Notes under the pieces: model-generated
Seen by the model: only the letters and a program-made list of their open reading frames with translations
Databases searched by the model: none
What the model was told of the DNA's origin: nothing
Shown: positions 54,186 through 62,894 of the stretch, one piece after another
Numbering within the stretch: position 1 is the stretch's first letter
Layout: the number at the start of each line of letters is the position of its first letter
Made by a program: the position numbers and the translations under genes
Origin: an uncultured Myxococcales bacterium
Lineage (GTDB): Bacteria > Myxococcota > Myxococcia > Myxococcales > Myxococcaceae
Length of the DNA: 64,000 bases
Reading direction: 5' to 3'
NCBI GenBank assembly: GCA_937980205.1
Contig: CALJKW010000076.1
Location: forward strand, 310,001 to 374,000

Positions 54186-54288
54186 CGTGCTGCTCCTGCT
54201 CGGCGCGTGCGGCATCAAAGGTCCCCCGCGCCCGCCGCTCGGTGAGCCGGCACCGCTGGTGACTCCCGACGCGGGGTGCTGCCGGTGA
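54160..54288 (+). CDS. lptM: LptM/YifL-like small lipoprotein
   Basis: 42 residues from a GTG that lies inside the end of the preceding gene. The sequence is a signal plus lipobox (MARSAFVFSVLLLLGACG) followed directly by IKGPPRPP, the CGxKGP signature of LptM (YifL). LptM helps assemble LptD, the LPS outer-membrane translocon. Placement just before lysA, overlapping its GTG by 4 bases, repeats the usual neighbour pair in proteobacteria. Too short for most gene callers. The frame has no other strong start. Confidence 0.75.
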   Translation: MARSAFVFSVLLLLGACGIKGPPRPPLGEPAPLVTPDAGCCR

Positions 54289-55508
54289 ACCACTTCGAGC
54301 TCCGCGACGGAGAGCTGTGGGTCGAAGACGTGCCCCTCGAGCGCATCGCGCAGCAGGTCGGCACGCCGACGTACGTCTACGCGGCGGCCACGCTCGATCG
54401 GCACCTGCGTGTGCTGCGCGAGGCCTTCGGCGCCGAGCGAAGGCTCATCTGCTACTCGGTGAAGGCCTGCAGCAACCTCTCGCTGCTCGAGCGCTTCGCG
54501 AAGAACGGCTCGGGCTTCGACATCGTCTCCGGCGGAGAGCTCAAGCGCGTGCTCAAGGCCGGCGGCCACCCGTCGAAGATCGTCTTCGCCGGAGTCGGCA
54601 AGACGAAGGACGAGATGGCTGCCGCGCTCGCGGCCGGCATCCTCATGTTCAACGTCGAGAGCGCGGAAGAGCTGAAGGCGCTCGACGAGGTCGGCACCCG
54701 GCTCGGAGTCCGCGCGCCGTTCGCGCTGCGCGTGAACCCCGACGTCGACGCGAAGACGCACCGGCACATCTCGACCTCGAAGGCGTCGAAGTTCGGCGTG
54801 CCGTTCAAGGAAGCGCTGGCGCTGTACGCCGAGGCGCGCGCGTGGCGCGGCGTGAAGGCGGTCGGCCTCGACTTCCACATCGGCTCGCAGCTCACGAAGC
54901 TCGGCCCCGTGAAGCAGGCGATCGGCAAGGTCGCGAAGCTCTTCCGCGAGCTGCAGTCGAACGGCTTCGGGCTCACGCACCTCGACGTCGGCGGAGGCAT
55001 CGGCATCCGCTACCGAGACGAGGCGACGCCGACGCTCACCCAGTGGGCGAAGGCCGTGCAGGAGCCGCTCAAAGGCCTCGACGCGACGCTGGTGCTCGAG
55101 CCGGGGCGCGTCATCGTCGGCAACGCGGCCGTGCTGCTCACGCGCGTGCTGTACCGGAAGAAGCAGTTCGTCATCGTCGACGCCGGCATGAACGACCTCA
55201 TCCGCCCGGCGCTCTACGACGCCTGGCACGAGGTGGTGCCGGTGAAGCCGCGCCGCGGCGCGAAGAAGGCGGTCGACCTCGTCGGCCCCATCTGCGAGTC
55301 GAGCGACGTGCTCGGGCGCGGGCGCAAGCTGCCTCCGCTCGAGCAGGGAGACCTGCTCGCGGTGATGAGCGCCGGCGCGTACGGCATGTCGATGAGCAGC
55401 AACTACAACGCCCGGCCGAGGCCGGCCGAGGTGCTGGTCGACACGTCCTCGTATCGTGTCATCCGCGAGCGCGAGCGGCCGGAAGACCTCTGGCGCGGCG
55501 AGCTGTAG
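54285..55508 (+). CDS. lysA: Diaminopimelate decarboxylase
   Basis: 407 residues. PLP lysine in ICYSVKACSN (the usual YSVKANSN), HIGSQL, DVGGGIGIRY, LEPGRVIV, CESSDVLGRG and MSAGAYGMSMSSNYN are all present. It decarboxylates meso-DAP to L-lysine. The GTG at 54285 overlaps the lptM stop and gives MNHFELRDGE; a GTG at 54276 would add three residues. It is the first enzyme of a run that includes dapA and dapB. Confidence 0.93.
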   Translation: MNHFELRDGELWVEDVPLERIAQQVGTPTYVYAAATLDRHLRVLREAFGAERRLICYSVKACSNLSLLERFAKNGSGFDIVSGGELKRVLKAGGHPSKIVFAGVGKTKDEMAAALAAGILMFNVESAEELKALDEVGTRLGVRAPFALRVNPDVDAKTHRHISTSKASKFGVPFKEALALYAEARAWRGVKAVGLDFHIGSQLTKLGPVKQAIGKVAKLFRELQSNGFGLTHLDVGGGIGIRYRDEATPTLTQWAKAVQEPLKGLDATLVLEPGRVIVGNAAVLLTRVLYRKKQFVIVDAGMNDLIRPALYDAWHEVVPVKPRRGAKKAVDLVGPICESSDVLGRGRKLPPLEQGDLLAVMSAGAYGMSMSSNYNARPRPAEVLVDTSSYRVIRERERPEDLWRGEL

Positions 55509-55530
55509 GCGCCACCGTTACTGCCTCTTC

Positions 55531-56109
55531 ATGAGGCCGCTGTTCATCGCCTTCGCGGTCGTCGGGTGCGGGCTGGTGACGCTCACGGCCGCGCGGCCGG
55601 CCAGCTTCCACTACGAGTGGAAGGTCGAGGTGAGCGCGCCGGTCGAGGTCGTCGAGCGGCAGCTCGTCGATCTCCACCGCTGGGTGAGCTGGTCTCCGTA
55701 CGACCGGTTCGACCACGACATGGAGCGCACGTTCGGAGGGCCCGACTCGGGGGCGGGCGCGAGCCTCGCCTGGCGCGGCGATCACCGCGTCGGTGCGGGC
55801 CACGTGGTGCTGACGCGCGTCACGCCGGGCAAGGTGGTGCTCGCGCTCATGCTGGTCGATCGGCCGATCCGCTCGGCGTCGATCGCCACCTTCTCGCTGG
55901 CGACGCCGCGGCCCGGCATCACCGAGGTGACGTGGCAGGTCGACGGGCAGGCGAGCCTGCTGAACCGGCTCTTGATGGGCCTGGGCATCCTCGAGGGGCA
56001 CCTTCGCGGCAAGCTGATCGTCGGCCTGCAGACGCTCAAGCACGTCGCCGAGGCCGAAGCCGCCGCGCAGCAGCGGGTCAGCGAAGGCCCGCCGGTGCCG
56101 ACGAACTGA
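55531..56109 (+). CDS. SRPBCC-family protein with N-terminal membrane anchor
   Basis: 192 residues. A hydrophobic N-terminus (PLFIAFAVVGCGLVTLTAA) anchors or exports it. The rest is a START/SRPBCC fold (YEWKVEVSAPVEVVERQLVD, then RWVSWSPYDRFDHDME and ITEVTWQVDGQ). Such domains bind hydrophobic ligands; ligand unknown. It follows lysA by 22 bases and precedes the site-2 protease. Confidence 0.78.
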   Translation: MRPLFIAFAVVGCGLVTLTAARPASFHYEWKVEVSAPVEVVERQLVDLHRWVSWSPYDRFDHDMERTFGGPDSGAGASLAWRGDHRVGAGHVVLTRVTPGKVVLALMLVDRPIRSASIATFSLATPRPGITEVTWQVDGQASLLNRLLMGLGILEGHLRGKLIVGLQTLKHVAEAEAAAQQRVSEGPPVPTN

Positions 56110-56132
56110 AAAAGAGCGCTAGAAGCATCGTC

Positions 56133-57239
56133 ATGCCTACGAACAATGCGTGGTCGCTCGCGCTCGGCCGGGTGGCCGGCATTCAGCTCGAGGTCCACGT
56201 CACGTTCGCCGTGCTGCTGGGCTGGGTGGCGATCGTCACGGTGCGCGAGGGCGGCGGCTGGGGCGCCGTGCTGCGCGCGCTGCTGCTCGCCGTCGCGCTC
56301 TTCTTCACCATCTTCCTGCACGAGCTCGCGCACGCGTTGACCGCGCGGCGGCTCGGCATCCGGACGCTCGACATCCAGCTCACGCCGATGGGCGGCATGT
56401 CGAACCTCGAGAAGGTGCCCGAGACGCCGATGCACGAGCTGTACATCGCGCTCGCGGGGCCCGCGACGAGCCTCGCCATCGCGCTGGTGCTCTACGTCTT
56501 CGTCAGCGCCACCGGCCGGCCGCTCGACATGGACGAGGGGCTCTTTCACCCCGACACGAACCCGTACACCTCGCTGATGTGGGTCAACCTCGTGCTCGGC
56601 CTCTACAACCTGCTGCCCATCTTCCCGATGGACGGAGGCCGCGCGCTGCGCTCGGTGCTCGCCCGGCGCCGCACCTTCCCCGAGGCCACCCGCGTCGCGA
56701 CGCGCGTCGCGCAGTTCGGCTCGGTGGTGCTGGCGATCGTGCCCGGCAAGTTCAACCTCGTCTTCGTGCTGACCGCGGTGTGGATCTGGATGAGCGCGCG
56801 CAAGGAGCTGCAGGACGTCCGCGAGCGCCACGCGGTGCGGCCGTTCTCGCTTCGCGACGTCATGGTGGCGCGGCCGCTCACGCTGAAGACGGACGACACG
56901 CTCGAGCACGCGGCGGAGAAGTTCGTCAGCACGTTCCAGTCGGTGTTCCCCGTCATGCAGGGGGACTCCATCGCCGGCGTGCTCGGGTTCCCCGAGCTGC
57001 TCGAGGGCCTCGAGAAGCATGGCGAGCAGGCCACGGTCAGCGAGGCGATGCGGAGAGACCCCGAGGCCATCGAGGTCGACGCGAAGATCGAAGACGCCCT
57101 CGCGCGGCTGAACGAACACGACGACGAGCACGACATGGTGCTGATGGTCCTCGAGAAAGACCGCCTGGTTGGCGTCGTGCCGATGTCGAACCTGAAAGAG
57201 CTGATCAAGGTCGAGAAGGCCCTGCACCGCGCGGCCTGA
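56133..57239 (+). CDS. Site-2-type metalloprotease (M50) with CBS pair
   Basis: 368 residues. Membrane helices hold the zinc motif HELAH (FLHELAHALTARRLGI, His63, Glu64, His67) and a later Asp ligand in FPMDGGRAL. About 240-365 is a pair of CBS domains (LRDVMVARPLTLKTDDTLEH, then FPVMQGDSIAGVL). This SpoIVFB-like group cuts substrates inside the membrane; CBS pairs often sense adenylate nucleotides. The substrate (possibly an anti-sigma factor) is unknown. Confidence 0.87.
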   Translation: MPTNNAWSLALGRVAGIQLEVHVTFAVLLGWVAIVTVREGGGWGAVLRALLLAVALFFTIFLHELAHALTARRLGIRTLDIQLTPMGGMSNLEKVPETPMHELYIALAGPATSLAIALVLYVFVSATGRPLDMDEGLFHPDTNPYTSLMWVNLVLGLYNLLPIFPMDGGRALRSVLARRRTFPEATRVATRVAQFGSVVLAIVPGKFNLVFVLTAVWIWMSARKELQDVRERHAVRPFSLRDVMVARPLTLKTDDTLEHAAEKFVSTFQSVFPVMQGDSIAGVLGFPELLEGLEKHGEQATVSEAMRRDPEAIEVDAKIEDALARLNEHDDEHDMVLMVLEKDRLVGVVPMSNLKELIKVEKALHRAA

Positions 57240-57260
57240 CTCGTGCTACGGGCGCGGAGC

Positions 57261-58142
57261 ATGGCGACCTTCGAAGGAGCAATGACCGCGCTCGCGACCC
57301 CGTTCAAGGACGGGAAGCTCGACGAGCCCGCGTACGAGCAGCTGATCGAGTACCAGCTCTCCAACGGCATCAGCGGCCTCGTGCCGATGGGCACGACCGG
57401 CGAGGCGGTGACGATGTCGGCCGCCGAGCGGGCGCGTGCGGTTCAGGTCTGCGTGAAGGCGAACAAGGGCCGGGCGAAGGTGATCGCCGGCGCGGGCTCG
57501 AACTCGACGGCCGAGTGCATCGTGGGCGTGAAGGCGGTGCGCGAGCTCGGCGCCGACGGCGCGCTCGTGGTGACGCCGTACTACAACAAGCCGACGCAGG
57601 CCGGCCTCGTCGAGCACTACCGCGCGATCGCCAAGGCGCACCCCGGCTTCCCGCTCGTCGCGTACAACGTGCCGGGCCGCACCGGCGTCGACCTCTTGCC
57701 CGAGACCGTCGCGCGGCTCTGCGACATTCCCGAGGTCGTCGCGCTCAAAGAGGCGACCGGCCTCGCGCTGCGCGCGCTCGACATCGTCGAGAAGTGCGGC
57801 GACAAGATGACGCTGCTGTCGGGCGACGACTTCACCGTGCAGCCGTTCATCGCGTGCGGCGGCAAGGGCGTCATCTCGGTGTCGTCGAACGTGGCGCCGA
57901 AGCTGATGAGCGACCTCGTGGCGGCGGCGCGCAAGGGGGACTTCGCCGGCGCGCGCAAGCTGCAGCTCGAGCTGGCGCCGCTGCACCGCCTGCTCTTCAT
58001 CGAGTCGAACCCGATTCCGGTGAAGTGGGCGCTGCACCTGATGGGCAAGTTCGGGCCAGAGCTGCGGCTGCCGCTGACTCCGATGACGGAGGCGAACGCC
58101 GCGAAGCTGAAGGAAGAGCTGAGGCGGCTGAAGCTCGTATGA
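57261..58142 (+). CDS. dapA: 4-hydroxy-tetrahydrodipicolinate synthase
   Basis: 293 residues. Class I aldolase fold with MGTTGEA, TPYYNKPTQAGL, AYNVPGRTGVDLL and Schiff-base lysine in VALKEATG. It condenses pyruvate with aspartate semialdehyde. ATG at 57261 leads into EGAMTALATPF; a GTG at 57243 would add six residues. Its stop overlaps the dapB ATG. Confidence 0.93.
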   Translation: MATFEGAMTALATPFKDGKLDEPAYEQLIEYQLSNGISGLVPMGTTGEAVTMSAAERARAVQVCVKANKGRAKVIAGAGSNSTAECIVGVKAVRELGADGALVVTPYYNKPTQAGLVEHYRAIAKAHPGFPLVAYNVPGRTGVDLLPETVARLCDIPEVVALKEATGLALRALDIVEKCGDKMTLLSGDDFTVQPFIACGGKGVISVSSNVAPKLMSDLVAAARKGDFAGARKLQLELAPLHRLLFIESNPIPVKWALHLMGKFGPELRLPLTPMTEANAAKLKEELRRLKLV

Positions 58143-58858
58143 AGCTCATCATCTGCGGAGCCGCCGGGCGCATGGGGCAGGCGTTGCTCTCTGCGTCGCG
58201 CGCGCTGGGGCACACCGTCGTCGCCAGCGTCGAGGTGAACGACAAGCTCGCGCCCGCCGGCGCCGACGCGGTCATCGAGTTCACGGCGCCCGAGGCGTCG
58301 CTCGAGCACGCGCGCATCTGCGCCGCGGCGAAGGTGCCGATCGTCATCGGCACGACCGGCTTCTCCACCGTGCAGAAGGCCGAGCTCGAGAGGCTCGGCG
58401 GGACGTCGCCGGTGCTGGTGGCTCCGAACATGTCGGTGGGCGTGAACGTGGTCATCGGCATGGCGGCCGAGCTGGCGCGCCGCCTCGGAGACGACTTCGA
58501 CGTCGAGATCCTCGAGACGCACCACAAGAAGAAGAAGGACAGCCCGTCGGGCACCGCGCTGAAGCTGGCGGAGGAGATCGCCGCGGCCACAAAGCGCACG
58601 CGCAGCGACTTCCGCCTCGCGCGCGAGGGCGTCATCGGCGAGCGGCCGGCGCGGGAGATCGGCGTCCAGGCGCTGCGCGGCGGAGACGTCGTCGGCGAGC
58701 ACACCATCTACTTCTTCGGAGACGGCGAGCGCGTCGAGCTCAGCCACCGCGCGACGAGCCGCGAGCAGTTCGCCCGCGGAGCCATTCGCGCCGCCGCGTG
58801 GCTGCAGGGCAAAGGCCCGGGGCTCTACGACATGCGGCACGTGCTGGGGTTCGCGTGA
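58139..58858 (+). CDS. dapB: 4-hydroxy-tetrahydrodipicolinate reductase
   Basis: 239 residues. NAD(P) loop LIICGAAGRMG, VIGTTGFSTVQ, APNMSVGVNVV and the catalytic ETHHKKKKDSPSGTA segment. It reduces HTPA toward tetrahydrodipicolinate. Overlaps both neighbours by 4 bases. Confidence 0.93.
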   Translation: MKLIICGAAGRMGQALLSASRALGHTVVASVEVNDKLAPAGADAVIEFTAPEASLEHARICAAAKVPIVIGTTGFSTVQKAELERLGGTSPVLVAPNMSVGVNVVIGMAAELARRLGDDFDVEILETHHKKKKDSPSGTALKLAEEIAAATKRTRSDFRLAREGVIGERPAREIGVQALRGGDVVGEHTIYFFGDGERVELSHRATSREQFARGAIRAAAWLQGKGPGLYDMRHVLGFA

Positions 58859-59613
58859 AGTACGCGCGCGTGAAGACGTCGGGCGGGCCGCGCTACGCCG
58901 AGCTGCGCTCAGACGAGGCGCTGCTGCTCGACGGGGCTCCGTGGGACGGCGCGAAGCGTACGGGCGAGTCGATTCCGCTCGACGCGTCGTCGCTGTTGCC
59001 CCCGTCGGACGCGTCGAAGGTCGTCGCGGTGGCGCAGAACTACAAGAAGCACGCGGCCGAGATGGGCAAGCCGATTCCTCCCGAGCCGCTCATCTTCCTG
59101 AAGCCGTCGACGGCGCTGAACGGGCATGGGTCGCCGATCGTGCTGCCTCCGGAGAGCGCCGAGGTTCACCACGAGGCCGAGGTGGCGGTCGTCATCGGCA
59201 AGCGCCTGTCGCGCGCCACCGAGGAAGAGGCGAAGGCCGCGCTGTTCGCGGTGACGTGCTTCAACGACGTCACGGCGCGCGACATCCAGAAGCGCGAGAC
59301 ACAGCACACCCGCGGCAAGGGCTACGACACGTTCGCGTGCGTGGGGCCGTGGATGGTGACGGGCCTCGACGTCGGCGCGTTGCGCGTGCAGTGCCGCGTG
59401 AACGGCGTGACGAAGCAGGACGGCAACAGCTCGGACATGATCTTCCCGGTGCCCGTGCTGGTCTCCTTCATCTCGAAGGTGATGACGCTGCTGCCGGGAG
59501 ACGTGGTGACGACGGGGACTCCGTCGGGCGTGGGGCCGATTCGCGACGGCGACGTGGTGCAGGTCGAGGTCGAAGGCGTCGGCGTGCTCGAGAACCCGGT
59601 GAAGAGGTTGTGA
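58855..59613 (+). CDS. Fumarylacetoacetate hydrolase-family protein
   Basis: 252 residues from a GTG overlapping dapB. FAH fold with VVAVAQNYKKHAAEMG, PLIFLKPSTALNG, the metal-binding VHHEAEVAVVIGK and a DVVTTGTPSGVGP end. Relatives include acylpyruvases and oxaloacetate decarboxylases; the exact substrate is not settled by these motifs. Coupled to folK by a GTGA overlap. Confidence 0.88.
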   Translation: MKYARVKTSGGPRYAELRSDEALLLDGAPWDGAKRTGESIPLDASSLLPPSDASKVVAVAQNYKKHAAEMGKPIPPEPLIFLKPSTALNGHGSPIVLPPESAEVHHEAEVAVVIGKRLSRATEEEAKAALFAVTCFNDVTARDIQKRETQHTRGKGYDTFACVGPWMVTGLDVGALRVQCRVNGVTKQDGNSSDMIFPVPVLVSFISKVMTLLPGDVVTTGTPSGVGPIRDGDVVQVEVEGVGVLENPVKRL

Positions 59614-60080
59614 CGGTCGTCTACGTCGCGCTGGGCTCCAACTTAGGAGACCGGCGCGCGCACCTGGATGCCGCGGTTCGCGGGCTGCCGGCAGCTCGCG
59701 TGTCGAAGTACTACGAGACGCCGGCGCTGCTGGCGCCGGGCGACACGACCCCTCAGCCGGCGTACCTGAACGCGGTGGCCGAGGTGGCGACGGAGCTCGA
59801 GCCGCGCGCGTTTCTGCAGCGGCTGAGGGAGCTCGAGCGCGCGGAAGGGCGGCCGGAGGAGCGGGCCCGCTGGGCGGCGCGGACGCTGGACCTCGACGTG
59901 CTGCTGTTCGGCGACCGCGTCATCGACGAGCCGGAGCTGAAGGTGCCGCACCCGCGCATGCACGAGCGGCGGTTCGTGCTCGAGCCGCTCGCCGAGCTGG
60001 CGCCCGAGGTCGTGCACCCGGTGCTGAAGGCCAGCGTCCGGGAGCTGCTCGATCGCACGAAAGAGCACCGCCCAGCGTGA
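59610..60080 (+). CDS. folK: HPPK, 6-hydroxymethyl-dihydropterin pyrophosphokinase
   Basis: 156 residues. VYVALGSNLGDRRAHLD, RWAARTLDLDVLLFG and VPHPRMHERRFVLEPL match the HPPK signature exactly in order. It transfers pyrophosphate from ATP to the pterin in folate synthesis. GTG start overlaps the FAH-family stop. Confidence 0.92.
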   Translation: MTVVYVALGSNLGDRRAHLDAAVRGLPAARVSKYYETPALLAPGDTTPQPAYLNAVAEVATELEPRAFLQRLRELERAEGRPEERARWAARTLDLDVLLFGDRVIDEPELKVPHPRMHERRFVLEPLAELAPEVVHPVLKASVRELLDRTKEHRPA

Positions 60081-60120
60081 ACGGCGCGAAGTTCGGAACC
60101 CTCGTACTAGTCTTCGACCC

Positions 60121-61548
60121 GTGAGGCGCGCGCTCGCGTTGCTGCTCCTTCCGGCGATCGCGTTCGCGGACCACCTCACCGTCACGGCCGACCGTACGAC
60201 CGGGCAGGGCGTCGCGAGCCACTTCGTCGTGGTCGAGCGCTTCGACGATGCCGGCGTGCCGCTCGCCGGGCCGACGCTGCCCGTGCGGGTCTCGAGCAGC
60301 AGCGCTTCAGCCGAGTTCCACTCGGCGCCGTGGTTCGCCAGCGGCTGGCAGGACGGCGGCGTCTACACCCTCTTCATCGGCACCGGAGCAACGCAGGCGC
60401 GCTTCAGCTACCGCGACCGGCAGCAGGGTGCTCACGTGCTGACGGCGAGCGCCACGGGCCTCTCGCCGGCGGTCGGCACCATCACCGTCGACTCGACGCT
60501 CGTGGCCGACGGCTTCGAGGGCAGCGTGCTCATGGGAGACGACCCGCCCGGCGAGTGGCCGTGGATTCAAATCACTCCGGGCAACCCGCTCGTCTTCGCG
60601 CGCGAGGCTGCGCACGCCGGTGACGCCGGCCTGCGGCAGATCGACGGCGAGAGCGACCCCACGATGACCGGCGGGAGCGCCTACGTCGGCTTCTTCGGCT
60701 CCGACGTCACGGCTCCCATCCACTTTCGTGGCTGGCTTCGGCGGCGCAGCACCGTCGCGGGTCCGACGCACGTGCTCACCCTTCACGGACCCGCGGGTCC
60801 GTTCCTGGCGCTCGAGGTCGACTCCAGCGGGCTCCTCGGCGTGAGCGGCAACAGCTCTGCCGGCTACTCCTACGACGCGAGCACCGCGATCATCGAGGAC
60901 GACCGCTGGTACCTGGTGAACGCGCGGGTGGCCGGCCTGGGGACCGATGCCGGCACGCGGGCCGTCTTCGTCAGCGGCTTCGAGCCGCTCGAGGTCCCCG
61001 TCGAGCTCTCCGGCTTCGCGCTCCGCTCCGCCTTCCTCGGCAACACCTGGGGCGCACCGAAGACGTTCAGCGGCGAGATCCACTGGGACGACGTGCGCAT
61101 GTCGACGGAGCCGCTCGGCGACACGCTGCGCGCGGACCTGCCGCCGACCGCGCCGCCAGGAGCCTGCATCCCGGCGACGCTGCACCTCTACTCGACGCTT
61201 GCGCGCGTCGATGCCACCGCGCCGTACGACGTCGACGTGCGCGTCGAGCCGCCGGTCCACCGCGTCGCGGACTGCAGCGACGCACCGGTCTCCACGGTGC
61301 GGCTCGCGAAGCAGCAAACGTCGGCGAGCGTCTGGCTGCTCGGCGCGGACGCGGGCACCTTGCGCCTGTCGATGAGCAACCCGGACTTTCTGCCCGGTGA
61401 GGCGAGCGTGGTGCTGCGGGCAGAGCCGTTGCCCAGGCGCGAGCTCGCGGCCGGTTGCGCCTGCTCGTCGGCGCCAGCGGGTTTCGTGATCGTCCTGCTG
61501 GCGCTCCGCCGCAGAAGGACGGGTGCGGCCCACGCGGCTCTGGGCTAG
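60121..61548 (+). CDS. Secreted protein with MYXO-CTERM tail
   Basis: 475 residues from a GTG. Signal LALLLLPAIAFA, beta-rich body with an Ig-like N-part and a concanavalin-like middle (DGFEGSVLMGDDPPGEWPWI, then GEIHWDDVRMSTEPLGD), then AAGCACSS, a hydrophobic segment and RRRRTG, a third MYXO-CTERM signal. No catalytic motif. Probably surface-anchored; function unknown. Confidence 0.75.
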   Translation: MRRALALLLLPAIAFADHLTVTADRTTGQGVASHFVVVERFDDAGVPLAGPTLPVRVSSSSASAEFHSAPWFASGWQDGGVYTLFIGTGATQARFSYRDRQQGAHVLTASATGLSPAVGTITVDSTLVADGFEGSVLMGDDPPGEWPWIQITPGNPLVFAREAAHAGDAGLRQIDGESDPTMTGGSAYVGFFGSDVTAPIHFRGWLRRRSTVAGPTHVLTLHGPAGPFLALEVDSSGLLGVSGNSSAGYSYDASTAIIEDDRWYLVNARVAGLGTDAGTRAVFVSGFEPLEVPVELSGFALRSAFLGNTWGAPKTFSGEIHWDDVRMSTEPLGDTLRADLPPTAPPGACIPATLHLYSTLARVDATAPYDVDVRVEPPVHRVADCSDAPVSTVRLAKQQTSASVWLLGADAGTLRLSMSNPDFLPGEASVVLRAEPLPRRELAAGCACSSAPAGFVIVLLALRRRRTGAAHAALG

Positions 61549-61562
61549 AGAAGTGCCGCGAA

Positions 61563-62894
61563 ATGCTCCCCGTCGTCCTCCTCCTCCTGGCGCAGCAGCC
61601 GCTGCAGCCCGGCCAGAATGATCTGCCGCCGAACCATCCACCGATGGGGCAGCAGCAGCTGCCGCCGAACCATCCTCCGATGGGGCAGCAGCTCCCGCCG
61701 AATCACCCGCCGATGCCCGGCGACGCGCCGCCGTCGCAGCAGCTGCCGCCGAATCATCCGCCGACCGGGAACGTGCCCGCGCCGAGCATGGACGAGCTGA
61801 TGAACCGGCTCGACGGCATGAAGGGGCTCGCCGACAAGGACAAGTCGTTCGAGGTCGCCGCGTCGCTCGGCCGCCTCTACTACGCGCACGGCCGCTACGC
61901 GGAGGCCGTCGTCTACCTCACGCAGGCGGTCGAAAAAGCGAAGCCCGCGCGCGAGCTCTACGCGCAGCAGCGCAAGGCCATGGGCAGCAAGGCCATGCCC
62001 GCGCCCGGAGCGGTGGGCTGCACGCCGCAGGGCGACGAGCCGCTCGAGAAGCTCGTCGACGCCGCGAAGGCGAAGGCGAAGACCGACGCGGCGGCGGCGG
62101 CCTCGTGCCTGCGCGCCGCGCTGCACCCGCTCATCGAGATCGAGACGCAGCTCGGCAACGCGCGCTTCCTCACCCGCGACGCGGCGGGGGCCCTCGCCGC
62201 GTACGAGAGCGCGCTCGCGCTCTTCGAGTCGAACCCCGAGGCGCGCTACGGCCGCGCGGCCGTGCTGCTCGACAGCCGCGGCGACGACGCGAAGGCGCTG
62301 GAGCAGGCGAAGGGCGACTTCGTGCGCTTCCTCGCCGACTACCCGACCAGCCCCCGCGCGAAGCAGGCGAAGGCGCTGCTCGAGCGCACCGACGCGGCGA
62401 TCGCGGCCGGCGGCATGTCGAAGCTGATCGCGAAGGGGCCGAACAAGGCGCCCGAGCCGAAGCCCGATCCGCACGCTCCGCCGCCGGGCAGCGGCCCGAG
62501 CGGGCCGGCGCTGACGCAGGAGATGATCGACGCGGTGAAGAACGTCGAGCGCACGCCCGAGCTCGAGCAGGGCTTCGACCAGCTGATCGACGAGGCGGAA
62601 GGGTACCTCGCGACCGGCAAGTTCCAGGACGCGCTCGACAACTACAAGCGCGTCGTGCCGTTCAACCCGGACAACGCGCGCGCCCGCGCCGGCATGGCGT
62701 GGAGCCTCGTGCGCCTCAACAAGCCGATGGCGCAGAACGTGTGGAACGTCGCGCTGCAGAGCCCCGAGTCGCTCGACGCGCTGGGCGACACGCTGCAGAA
62801 GAAGGGCGACAAGGACGGCGCGAAGCAGCTCTGGCAGCGGCTCAAAGACACCGCGCCGGGATACGCCGGCAAGGTGGAGGGGAAGCTCAAATGA
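61563..62894 (+). CDS. Secreted or periplasmic TPR protein with Pro-rich repeats
   Basis: 443 residues. Weak hydrophobic start (MLPVVLLLLAQQPLQPG), then four Pro-rich units of the LPPNHPPMG type, then tetratricopeptide-like helices (AASLGRLYYAHGRYAEAVVY, later KFQDALDNYKRVVPFNPDNA). A linker of PEPKPDPHAPPPGSGPSGP separates two TPR blocks. Probable scaffold. Its stop overlaps argC by 4 bases, which is odd for an arginine gene and may mark operon drift. Confidence 0.75.
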   Translation: MLPVVLLLLAQQPLQPGQNDLPPNHPPMGQQQLPPNHPPMGQQLPPNHPPMPGDAPPSQQLPPNHPPTGNVPAPSMDELMNRLDGMKGLADKDKSFEVAASLGRLYYAHGRYAEAVVYLTQAVEKAKPARELYAQQRKAMGSKAMPAPGAVGCTPQGDEPLEKLVDAAKAKAKTDAAAAASCLRAALHPLIEIETQLGNARFLTRDAAGALAAYESALALFESNPEARYGRAAVLLDSRGDDAKALEQAKGDFVRFLADYPTSPRAKQAKALLERTDAAIAAGGMSKLIAKGPNKAPEPKPDPHAPPPGSGPSGPALTQEMIDAVKNVERTPELEQGFDQLIDEAEGYLATGKFQDALDNYKRVVPFNPDNARARAGMAWSLVRLNKPMAQNVWNVALQSPESLDALGDTLQKKGDKDGAKQLWQRLKDTAPGYAGKVEGKLK

